Shown piece by piece: positions 9,191-16,772 of a DNA stretch of 64,000 nt; positions within the stretch are counted from its first letter, which is position 1, and every line of letters begins with the position of its first letter. Made by a program: the position numbers and the translations under genes. The DNA comes from Pyxidicoccus caerfyrddinensis (GTDB lineage Bacteria; Myxococcota; Myxococcia; Myxococcales; Myxococcaceae), in NCBI RefSeq assembly GCF_010894405.1, contig NZ_JAAIYA010000012.1:135444-199443 (forward strand). Reading direction: 5' to 3'. The notes under the pieces were generated by a model that saw only the letters and a program-made list of their open reading frames with translations, did not search any database and had not been told where the DNA came from.

Positions 9191-12100
9191 GTCGCGCCCC
9201 CCGGTGCGGCCGCGTACTCACCGGCCAGCGCGTGAGATGCATCGCGGGGAAGCAGGATGACGAAACTCGCACCGCCCCCTGGCGGGCCCTCCACGACGAT
9301 GCTCCCTCCATGGGCCGTCACAATCTGCTTGGAGATGAAGAGTCCCAGGCCGAGTCCTCCGGTGTTGCGCGAGGCGATGCCGCGGTCGAAGCGATCGAAG
9401 ATGGTCTCTCGCTGCGCTTCCGCGACGCCGGGGCCGTAGTCGCGCACCTCGAGGCGGGCCAGGTCTCCCGCCGCCGTGAGGCGCACGTCGAGGCACGTGC
9501 CCGGCGCGTACTTCATCGCGTTGGAGAGGAGGTTCGTCAGCACCTGCTCCAGCCGGCGCCCGTCCCATACGCCCGGAAGGCCGGGCGGGGCGTCCAGCCG
9601 CGCCTGGCAACCGGCCTGCGCGAGCTGCGCGGAGAGGCGCTCCAGCACGTCGCGCGCGAGCTGGGTGAGGTCGAGCTTCTGTACGGCGAGGTCGAGGGTG
9701 CCCGTGCGGATGCGGGCGACATCGAGGAGGTCCTCGACGAGGCTCGTCAGCCGGTCCACCTGTATCAACGAGACGCGCAGCGCCTTCGCGAGCTTCTCCG
9801 GGCTCGGGGCACGCCCCTCCTCGGGCTTCACGGCCCGCTCGGTCATCTGCAACTGCATCCGCAGCGAGGTGATGGGCGTCTTCAGCTCGTGCGAGGCGAT
9901 GGAGAGGAACTCGTCGCGTGCGCCCAGGAGCGTCTTCAGCTCCCGCTCCACCCGCTTGAGCCGGGAGATGTCCCTGAAGGTGACGATGGTCTGGGACGAC
10001 TGCGGGTCGATGGCGGGGACGACGTCGGAGTCGACCACGATGTTGAACCGCCCGGCGGGCGAGTGCCACACGGACTCCATGTCGCGGATGCGCTCACCGC
10101 GCACGGCCCGGGCTCCAGGTGTGTCCTCCGGCGGTAGCGGGCGGTCCGCCTCGTCGGTGATGCGGAACGCACGGCCGCGTTCCGCGGCGTCGATGTCGGG
10201 GGGGAAGTCGCCCGCCGCGAGCTGCTGGGCGGCACGGTTCGCGAAGGTGAACCGGCCGGAGCCCGGGTCGATGAGGAGGGTGGGAGTCGGGAGGCGGTCG
10301 AGCACGGCCTCCAGCCATTCCTGCTGCCGCGCGAGGTTCGCCGCGCGCGTCTCCTGCTCCGCCACCTTGGACCGCAGGGCCGCCATGCTGAGCTGGGCCT
10401 GCACCCGGGCCAGGAGCTCTCGCGTCGCGAAGGGCTTCGTCAGGTAGTCGTCCGCGCCGAGCTCGAGCCCGCTCGCCGTGGCCTCCTCCCCCGCGCGCGC
10501 GGACAGCAGGATGACCGGGAGCGTGCGCAGCGCGTCGTCCGCCCGGAGCCGCTGCACCAGCTCGATGCCGTCCATCACCGGCATCATCACGTCCGAGAGG
10601 ATGAGGTCCGGCCGGGTCGCTCGCGCCGCGCGGAGCGCCTCCTCGCCGTTCGTCACCGCCGTCACCTGATAGCGGCCCTCGAGGAGGCGGCGGACATAGT
10701 CGCGCATGTCCGCGTTGTCGTCGGCGAGCAGGATTCGGGGGCGCACGCCAGCCACCGGCTCCTCCGCGCGCTTCGCCCCGCTCCCGCCGTCCGCCACCGG
10801 AGGGGACTCCGGCACCTGGTTCTCCAGCCAGCGGAACGTCTCCTCCACGTAGGCGTCGGGACGCGTCGCGGTGGAGGCGAGCCGCTGCGCATCGAATGGA
10901 GAAGGCTTCGCCAGCCAGTAGGCGTTTCCGAGCGGGACGCGGACGAAGAAGGTGGAGCCCTGGCCCTCGATGCTCCGTACGTCGACCGAGCCGCCATGGA
11001 GCTTCGCCAGCTCGTTGACGAGCGCGAGGCCGATGCCGCTGCCCTCGTGGGTGCGCCCCTTGGCTCCCTGCACCCGGTGGAAGCGCTGGAACACGCGCCC
11101 GAGCTCACTGGCGGGAATGCCGATGCCCGTGTCCCGCACCGACAGCCGCACGAAGCCGCCTTCGCGCCGCAGCTCGACGCGGATTTCACCCGCATGGGTG
11201 AACTTGAACGCGTTCGACACGAGATTGAGGATGATCTTCTCCCACATCTCGCGGTCCACGAGCACCGGGTCCTCGAGGGGCTCGACGTCCACCACGAACC
11301 GCATGCCCGCGCGCTCGACGGCGGAGCGGAAGGCGCTCGCGACGTCCCGGGTGAGCGCGGGCAGGTCGGTCGGCTCGACGTTGGCCTGGGCGCGGCCCGC
11401 CTCGATGCGGGAGAAGTCGAGCAACGCATTCACCAGCTTGAGGAGCCGCAGCCCGTTGCGGCGCACCACCTCGAGCTCGCCGCGCGCGGCCTCCGGCAGC
11501 TCCCCACGCTGCCCGGCCAGGAGGTCCTCCACCGGACCGAGCAGCAGGGTGAGCGGCGTGCGGAACTCGTGGCTCACGTTGCTGAAGAAGGCCGTCTTCG
11601 CCGCGTCTATCTCCGCGAGCGCCTCGGCCCGGAGCCGCTCCGCCTCGTACGCGCGCGCATTGCCCAGGGCCGCGCTCGCCGCCGCCCCCAACATCTCCAG
11701 GAAGGCCCGGTAGGCATCGTCGAGCGGCAGCCGCGTGCTGGCGCCGACGACGAGGAAGCCCAGCGGTGCGTCCGTGCCACCCACCCGGATGGGCAGCACG
11801 AACGACGTCGCCAGCGGCTCGGGATACGGCCCCGCCGCCACCTGTCCGAAGCGGGACTCCAGGTCCTGCACCGGCTCCGCCCTCCCGCTGCGGGCCGCGC
11901 GCGAGAGCGGCCACCCGGCGCCCTCGTCCGCCTTCGCCAGCTCAATCACTTGCGGCGCGAGCGGGCCTCCGGCCGGTGTCCTGCAAGTCCTACGGAGCCG
12001 GGCCTGGGTGCCATCCGGCGCCGTCACGTAGAGGAGCGCGAAGGGCAGGTCGAAGGAGTACTCGTCCAGCGACGCGAGGAGGAGCTCGCAGGCCTCGTCG

Positions 12101-12639
12101 AACACGGTCGCCCGTCCGGCGCGGTCCGCGATGTCCCGCAGCGCCCGCGTCCGCCGCTGGGCCAGCATCGTCGGGGTCGTCTCGGTCACCGGGTGGAAGA
12201 GCCCCACCACCTTCCCGGACTCGTCGCGAATCGGGCTGAGCGAGAAGGTGAAGAAGGTCTCCTCCGGGTAGCCGTTGCGCTCGAGGAACATCCGCTGGTT
12301 CTCGAGGTAGCTCGTCTCCCCGGCGAGCGCCCGCTCGAAGGGCCCGCCGATGGCCGGCCAGGCGGACGCCCAGGTGACCCGGTAGTCCTCGCCCATCGCG
12401 CGGGGATGCACCGCGCCACAGACGACGCGGTAGCCCTCGTTGTAGATCTGGTTGTGGCCGTCGCCCCAGATGATGTTGATGGGGAAATTCGAGGCGAGAC
12501 AAAGACTTACGGTGGTGCGCAGGCTCTGCGGCCACGTGTCGATGGGCCCCAGCGGCGAGCTCGACCAGTCCAGTGACGCGATGAGCGCCGCCATCTCGCC
12601 GCCACCGGCGAGCCACTCGAGCTTTCGCTGGGTGCTCAT
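9187..12639 (-). CDS. hybrid sensor histidine kinase with two kinase cores
   Basis: A 1150-residue cytoplasmic protein starting at ATG 12639 (weak ribosome-binding site); longer upstream frames run into the neighbouring hydrolase and are shadows. Domains in order: PAS-type sensor (about 20-150), GAF (about 165-310), HisKA with phospho-His357 (SHEFRTPLT), first HATPase (about 460-585), receiver with Asp683 (LILSDVMMP), second PAS (about 780-890), second HisKA with His917 (SHELKTPIT), and second HATPase (about 1030-1140). No transmembrane helix is seen, so the signal is probably intracellular. Two complete kinase cores separated by a receiver suggest an internal phosphorelay. The gene overlaps the downstream CheY-like gene by 4 nt. 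Confidence 0.9.
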   Translation of the reverse strand: MSTQRKLEWLAGGGEMAALIASLDWSSSPLGPIDTWPQSLRTTVSLCLASNFPINIIWGDGHNQIYNEGYRVVCGAVHPRAMGEDYRVTWASAWPAIGGPFERALAGETSYLENQRMFLERNGYPEETFFTFSLSPIRDESGKVVGLFHPVTETTPTMLAQRRTRALRDIADRAGRATVFDEACELLLASLDEYSFDLPFALLYVTAPDGTQARLRRTCRTPAGGPLAPQVIELAKADEGAGWPLSRAARSGRAEPVQDLESRFGQVAAGPYPEPLATSFVLPIRVGGTDAPLGFLVVGASTRLPLDDAYRAFLEMLGAAASAALGNARAYEAERLRAEALAEIDAAKTAFFSNVSHEFRTPLTLLLGPVEDLLAGQRGELPEAARGELEVVRRNGLRLLKLVNALLDFSRIEAGRAQANVEPTDLPALTRDVASAFRSAVERAGMRFVVDVEPLEDPVLVDREMWEKIILNLVSNAFKFTHAGEIRVELRREGGFVRLSVRDTGIGIPASELGRVFQRFHRVQGAKGRTHEGSGIGLALVNELAKLHGGSVDVRSIEGQGSTFFVRVPLGNAYWLAKPSPFDAQRLASTATRPDAYVEETFRWLENQVPESPPVADGGSGAKRAEEPVAGVRPRILLADDNADMRDYVRRLLEGRYQVTAVTNGEEALRAARATRPDLILSDVMMPVMDGIELVQRLRADDALRTLPVILLSARAGEEATASGLELGADDYLTKPFATRELLARVQAQLSMAALRSKVAEQETRAANLARQQEWLEAVLDRLPTPTLLIDPGSGRFTFANRAAQQLAAGDFPPDIDAAERGRAFRITDEADRPLPPEDTPGARAVRGERIRDMESVWHSPAGRFNIVVDSDVVPAIDPQSSQTIVTFRDISRLKRVERELKTLLGARDEFLSIASHELKTPITSLRMQLQMTERAVKPEEGRAPSPEKLAKALRVSLIQVDRLTSLVEDLLDVARIRTGTLDLAVQKLDLTQLARDVLERLSAQLAQAGCQARLDAPPGLPGVWDGRRLEQVLTNLLSNAMKYAPGTCLDVRLTAAGDLARLEVRDYGPGVAEAQRETIFDRFDRGIASRNTGGLGLGLFISKQIVTAHGGSIVVEGPPGGGASFVILLPRDASHALAGEYAAAPGGAT

Positions 12640-12764
12640 GCTCGTATGGGATACGGATGCTCGCGCCCTGGGACAAGGCGGGTGTTCACCAAAAGCCGTT
12701 TCGAAACGTCCATCAGCTGACGGCCGCGAGCACCCGCAGTGTGGGGCGAGAACTACCGGAGGGC

Positions 12765-13502
12765 TCAGGCCCGCAGGGTTCTTCCGAACAGGTCGATCAG
12801 CCTGGTCCAGTGCTGCTCGGAGGCGTCCTTGTCGTACGCGGCCGAGCCCGCCACCGAGTAGCCGTGGCGCTTGCCCACGAAGAGCTCGGAGCGGTGCTTG
12901 ATGCCGGACTCCTTCAGGGCGGCCTCCAGCTTCTGGATGGCCTCGGCCGGCATGGAGCCGTCGTTGTCCGCGTGGCCGAAGTACAGCTCGCCCTTCACCT
13001 TGCCGACGAGACGGTGGGGGCTGTCGGGGGCGTCCGTGGCCAGGCGCCCGCCATGGTTCGAGGCCGCCGCGCCGATGCGGTCCGGGAAGTCCGCCGCCAT
13101 GCGCACCGCAATGCCGCCGCTCATGCAGTACCCGACCACGCCCACCTTCGCCCCCTTCACCAACGGATTGCGCGCGAGGAAGTCCAGCTCCGCGCCCGCG
13201 TCCATCTTCTGCCGCTCGGGCGTCAGTCCGCCGATGAGCCCGTAGATTCGCTTCTTGAAGGTCTCGTTCTCGAAGGAGCCGTTCAGGTCCAGCTTCGACG
13301 CGTGCCCCTCCCGGTAGAAGACGTTGGGCAGCAGGACGACGTAGCCCTCCTTCGAGAGCCGGTGGCCCATCTCCTCGAACACGGGCCGGATGCCAAACGC
13401 ATCCACCAGCAGGATGACCGCGGGCCACGGGCCGTTGCCCTCGGGGTGGAACAGCTTCGCGTCCATCGTTCCGTCAGCGGTCTTGATGTCGACGTCCTGC
13501 AT
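12765..13502 (-). CDS. dienelactone hydrolase family protein
   Basis: A 245-residue alpha/beta hydrolase. ATG 13502 is chosen over an upstream in-frame ATG because GGAGGTCA lies 8 nt before it. The Cys-type nucleophile elbow is GYCMSGG (Cys126), with the acid Asp179 in GHADNDGSMP and His213 in KRHGYSV, the dienelactone hydrolase triad. Family members hydrolyse dienelactones to maleylacetate, but many act on other small esters. It is the last gene of a three-gene minus-strand operon with an Fe-type alcohol dehydrogenase and an ABM monooxygenase. The order is suggestive of a reduced aromatic-ring catabolic module, though no ring-cleavage enzyme is present. Confidence 0.88.
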   Translation of the reverse strand: MQDVDIKTADGTMDAKLFHPEGNGPWPAVILLVDAFGIRPVFEEMGHRLSKEGYVVLLPNVFYREGHASKLDLNGSFENETFKKRIYGLIGGLTPERQKMDAGAELDFLARNPLVKGAKVGVVGYCMSGGIAVRMAADFPDRIGAAASNHGGRLATDAPDSPHRLVGKVKGELYFGHADNDGSMPAEAIQKLEAALKESGIKHRSELFVGKRHGYSVAGSAAYDKDASEQHWTRLIDLFGRTLRA

Positions 13503-13524
13503 GCGCGGTGTGACCTCCGGAAAA

Positions 13525-14691
13525 TCAAATCGAACGGGTGGCAATCTCCGTGAGCTCCACGTCCGTGAGCACCAGGGGATTCGCCTTCATGCTGCTCGCG
13601 GCCTTCGCCTTCGCCACCAGCGTCGGCACTTCCGCCGCCGTCAGTCCATAGCGCCCCAGGCCCGGCACGCGCAGCGCCGCGCGCAGGTCCTCCACCCAGG
13701 CCAGGGCGTCCTCGGCGCGCGCGTCGGGCCTGCCCGTCAGCAGCGCCGCCACCTCCTGGAAGCGCGGCACCGCCGGGTGCTCCGGCGCGCGGGCGCGCAG
13801 GGCCCGCAGATTCACGTCCAGCACCGCCGGCAGCAGCGCCGCGCAGACCGCGCCATGGGGCGCGTCGAACATGCCGCCCACCGGCGCCGCGAAGCCATGC
13901 ACCGCGCCCAGACCCGAGTTCGCCAGGCACAGCCCGCCGAAGAGGCTGGCCAGCGCCAGGTCCTCGCGCGCGGGCGCGTCCGGCCCGTCCAGCACCGCCC
14001 GCCGCAGCGAGCGCGCCGAGCGGCGCATGCCCTCGCGCGCCAGGGCATCCGTCAGCGGGTTGGCGCGCGCGGAGAGGAACGGCTCGATGACCTGCGACAG
14101 CGCGTCCAGCCCGCTGGAGGCCAGCACCGCCGCCGGTGCCCCGGTGAGCAGGTCCGGGTCCACCAGCGCCACGCGCGGCAGCATGTGCGGACTGCGGAGG
14201 CTGGCCTTCACCTTCGCCTCCTTCGAGCCCAGCACCGCGTTGCGCGTCACCTCCGAGCCCGTGCCCGCCGTCGTGGGAATCGCCACGAAGGGCAGGGACG
14301 GCAGCGCGAGCGGCTTCCCCCGGCCGATGACCTCCAGGTAGTCGAGCGCGTCTCCACCATTCGCCGCCAGCGCCGCAATCGCCTTGCCCGCGTCCAGCGC
14401 GCTGCCTCCGCCGAAGGCCACCACGGCGTCACAGCGGGACTCGCGCGCCACGGCCGTGCCTTCGCGCGCCAGCTCCACCGTGGGCTCCCCGTCCACCGGG
14501 AAGACGCGCACCGGCAGGCCCAGCCGCTCCAGCGCCTCGTGCAGCGGCCGCGCGCGCCCCGGGTTCTTCCCGGTGACGAGCAGCACCCGGCTGCCGCCCA
14601 GGCCGCGCACCAGCTCGGGTGCTTCGGAGAGCTTGCCCGGGCCGAAGACGATGCGCGTGGCGGTGGCGAACTCGAAGGAGAGGCCGCTCAC
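13525..14691 (-). CDS. iron-type (group III) alcohol dehydrogenase family protein
   Basis: A 388-residue protein with GTG start at 14691, one nt after the upstream stop. The N-terminal nucleotide-binding half contains [14 protein letters not shown] and [11 protein letters not shown], and the C-terminal helical half contains [11 protein letters not shown] and [11 protein letters not shown]. The segment normally reading GMDALTHAIE here reads [10 protein letters not shown], so one of the usual metal-ligand His residues is replaced by Gln. This may mark a subfamily with altered metal use. Family activities include alcohol/aldehyde oxidoreduction and maleylacetate reduction; the adjacent dienelactone hydrolase makes the latter worth considering. 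Transcribed between the ABM monooxygenase and the hydrolase. Confidence 0.85.
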   Translation of the reverse strand: MSGLSFEFATATRIVFGPGKLSEAPELVRGLGGSRVLLVTGKNPGRARPLHEALERLGLPVRVFPVDGEPTVELAREGTAVARESRCDAVVAFGGGSALDAGKAIAALAANGGDALDYLEVIGRGKPLALPSLPFVAIPTTAGTGSEVTRNAVLGSKEAKVKASLRSPHMLPRVALVDPDLLTGAPAAVLASSGLDALSQVIEPFLSARANPLTDALAREGMRRSARSLRRAVLDGPDAPAREDLALASLFGGLCLANSGLGAVHGFAAPVGGMFDAPHGAVCAALLPAVLDVNLRALRARAPEHPAVPRFQEVAALLTGRPDARAEDALAWVEDLRAALRVPGLGRYGLTAAEVPTLVAKAKAASSMKANPLVLTDVELTEIATRSI

Positions 14692-14692
14692 G

Positions 14693-15010
14693 TCACCACC
14701 CGGCGTCGTCGGGGAAGCGGTTGATGTACTTCCGGCTGGTGCGCGGCTCCGCCATCATCGACGCCACGGTATCGCGCCAGAGCAGGTAGTGGGGCGTCTC
14801 CTTGTGCGCGGCCGGGGCCTGCGACGTCCGGTACACCTCCACGAGCACGAAGCGCGTCGTGTCCTCGGTGTCCTGGATGACGTCGAAGCGGGCGATGCCG
14901 GGCTCCTTCACGCTCTGGCGGGCATTGGCCAGGGTGGCCTCGCGAAAGGCCTCCACGTGCTCCGGCTTCACGTGGACGTGGACATGGACGACCAGCAGGG
15001 AGTGGGACAT
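14693..15010 (-). CDS. ABM-fold (antibiotic biosynthesis monooxygenase/LsrG-like) protein
   Basis: A 105-residue single-domain protein with the ferredoxin-like ABM fold: an alternating beta strand [14 protein letters not shown], then [12 protein letters not shown] and FVLVEVYRT. It starts at ATG 15010. Relatives include quinol monooxygenase YgiN and the autoinducer-2-modifying LsrG; sequence alone does not separate them. First gene of the operon with the Fe-type dehydrogenase and dienelactone hydrolase (1-nt and 22-nt spacings), so it probably acts on a related small carbonyl or quinol substrate. Confidence 0.8.
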   Translation of the reverse strand: MSHSLLVVHVHVHVKPEHVEAFREATLANARQSVKEPGIARFDVIQDTEDTTRFVLVEVYRTSQAPAAHKETPHYLLWRDTVASMMAEPRTSRKYINRFPDDAGW

Positions 15011-15094
15011 GCCCCGGAAACTACTCCGGGCCGGGGCCGCGCGGGGGCACGGCCTCCGGCCCGGTGGGGCGACGTGTTCGCTGTCAGGCAGCCG

Positions 15095-16336
15095 CTACGG
15101 CGCGGTGAGGACCGCCGTCGGGCTGAGGACGTCCTCCAGCTTGCGGGCCATGGTCCACCCGTCGTGGTAGACGATGCCGACCTGCGAGATGGTGTCGTTC
15201 CGGTACAGGCCCACCTTCAGGTAGTTGAGCATCCCCGAATACTGGGTGGCGATGTTGCGCTTGGGCAGCACGACCTTGCCGTTGAGGTACAGCTCCACGA
15301 AGCCCACGCTGGAGTCCGGCGACCACTTCACGTGGAAGATGAAGTCCATCCACTGGCCGCGCACCAGCGGCGTGCGCCAGACGATGACGCCCGGGTTGCC
15401 ACCGATGTTGAGGCGGATCTCCTCGCCGTAGACGGTGAACTCCACCGGCGGCGAGCCCGAGTTGCCGTCGTGGTGCCACTGGGCGAAGAGCTGCCACGTC
15501 TTCGCGCTCGGGTAGGTGGAGTCGAACATCGTGCTCCAGCGGTAGTAGTACTCGGAGCCGACCGGCTCGCGCGTCATCCGCACCAGCTCGTTGCGGTTGC
15601 CGCTGGCGTTGATGGGGTCATCGCCCTGCTTCACCGTGGCCTTGAGGGCGTAGCGGCCCTGGCGCAGCGGCGAGGCCACCAGCGCCAGCCGGTCCGCGCT
15701 CACCATCTGCGTGCTGCTCCACTGGGAGCGGCTGCCCGTCTCGAAGTCACCCACCCAGACGACGCTGGAGCCCGTGGGAGGAGGCGTCGGGGGCGGAGTC
15801 GTGGCGGCGGCGCAGGCGCGCGCCTCGGCGATGCTGGCCCAGTCGTTCAGGGTGCTGCCGTTGACGGTGATGCGCAGGCGGCGGGCGCTCACGGCGGGGA
15901 AGGCGTACGTCTCGGCCGCGGCCGTCGTGCCGGTGCTCTTGCCGGAGAACACGGGCGTGTACGTGACGCCGTCCGGGGAGACGGACACCGTGAAGGTGTT
16001 GGCGCGCGTATTGCCGTTGTGCCAGGCGATGGCGGCGCCGGAGACGGACTTCGTGGCGCCCAGGTCGTAGTCGATCCACGAGCCCTTGCCGAGGTTGCTC
16101 CACCGCGTGTCGAGCCGGTCGTCGAGGGTGTTGGCCGGGAGGTTGCCGTCATTGCCGCTGGCGATGACCGCCGTGGCCGCGAGCTGGGTGCAGTTCGACG
16201 CGGTGAGGGCCTCGGCCGCGACAGCCTGGCCGTCGCCGACAGGGGCCTCGCCCGTTTCAGTCGTGGGCTCGTAGGCGCCACAGCCAGCGCCAGCAATACC
16301 CAGCAGGGTTCCAACCAGCAGGAAGGTCTTCTTCAT
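15095..16336 (-). CDS. lipoprotein with discoidin-like and polysaccharide-lyase domains
   Basis: A 413-residue exported protein. The start ATG 16336 follows CGAGAGCTCAC and gives a signal peptide ending at GAGC, a lipobox-like site. Residues about 45-165 resemble an F5/8 type C (discoidin) carbohydrate-binding domain (LDDRLDTRWSN, WIDYDLGA, RRLRITV). A Pro/Thr linker (TTPPPTPPP) follows, then residues about 190-405 form a jelly-roll domain like heparin-lyase/glucuronan-lyase families (FETGSRSQWSS, QWHHDGNSGSPP, WMDFIFHVKW). It probably binds and cleaves an acidic polysaccharide outside the cell, in line with a predatory or saprophytic lifestyle. Catalytic residues were not assigned. Confidence 0.8.
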   Translation of the reverse strand: MKKTFLLVGTLLGIAGAGCGAYEPTTETGEAPVGDGQAVAAEALTASNCTQLAATAVIASGNDGNLPANTLDDRLDTRWSNLGKGSWIDYDLGATKSVSGAAIAWHNGNTRANTFTVSVSPDGVTYTPVFSGKSTGTTAAAETYAFPAVSARRLRITVNGSTLNDWASIAEARACAAATTPPPTPPPTGSSVVWVGDFETGSRSQWSSTQMVSADRLALVASPLRQGRYALKATVKQGDDPINASGNRNELVRMTREPVGSEYYYRWSTMFDSTYPSAKTWQLFAQWHHDGNSGSPPVEFTVYGEEIRLNIGGNPGVIVWRTPLVRGQWMDFIFHVKWSPDSSVGFVELYLNGKVVLPKRNIATQYSGMLNYLKVGLYRNDTISQVGIVYHDGWTMARKLEDVLSPTAVLTAP

Positions 16337-16772
16337 GTGAGCTCTCGGGGGAATCAAAGACAGACGGGGAGTGAGACCGCGCCGCGGAGAGCGGGCGGGC
16401 GGATGTTTGGCTTTGAGATGTGGGGTCTGCTCCAAGGAAGCGGCATGGGAGTGCCGCACTGCGACGAGAACGAGTATCGGTGATAACTATTTCGTACTCA
16501 ACACATGTCGAACACGCCTGCCTGCCCTGCGGGGAGGGCAGCTGCGTGTTACATGTAAACTGATTGTAATTGTGTATCGGGACGCGATTGAGACGGGGCT
16601 GCAATCACGGACCGTGGTGTGGGGCAGCACGCGTGGCGTGGAGGAGACACTCGCACAGCCCCGAGGCGCGAGGCGCGGCGGACGGCGGCGGCGTTAAAAA
16701 GTCCGGGTCGCTCCGAGGACGCGAGGCTCGGTGCTCCAACCACATCGCGGTAATCCGTTATGGGAGGTGGCC
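16337..16772. other. 436-nt divergent intergenic region, locally AT-rich
   Basis: This lies between the lyase lipoprotein (minus) and the AAA/TPR ATPase (plus). The stretch 16480-16590 is clearly lower in GC than its surroundings, as expected for promoters, and contains the long interrupted inverted repeat listed at 16503-16556. I see no gene in it. Frames running through it have no ribosome-binding site. Confidence 0.55.
16503..16556. promoter_or_regulatory. 54-nt nested inverted repeat between divergent genes
   Basis: Three nested arms: ACATGT (16503-16508 and 16551-16556), AACACGC/GCGTGTT (16511-16517 with 16544-16550) and CTGCCCT/AGGGCAG (16522-16528 with 16535-16541), around a GCGGGG loop. 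It is placed mid-way between two divergent genes in an AT-rich island. It could be a repressor operator, a cruciform, or a small-RNA hairpin. Confidence 0.5.

Noticed and set aside
12640-13428. N-terminal extension of the hybrid kinase to 1413 residues
   Set aside because: The extra 263 residues run antisense-like through the dienelactone hydrolase region with unnatural composition. ATG 12639 begins directly before the PAS domain.
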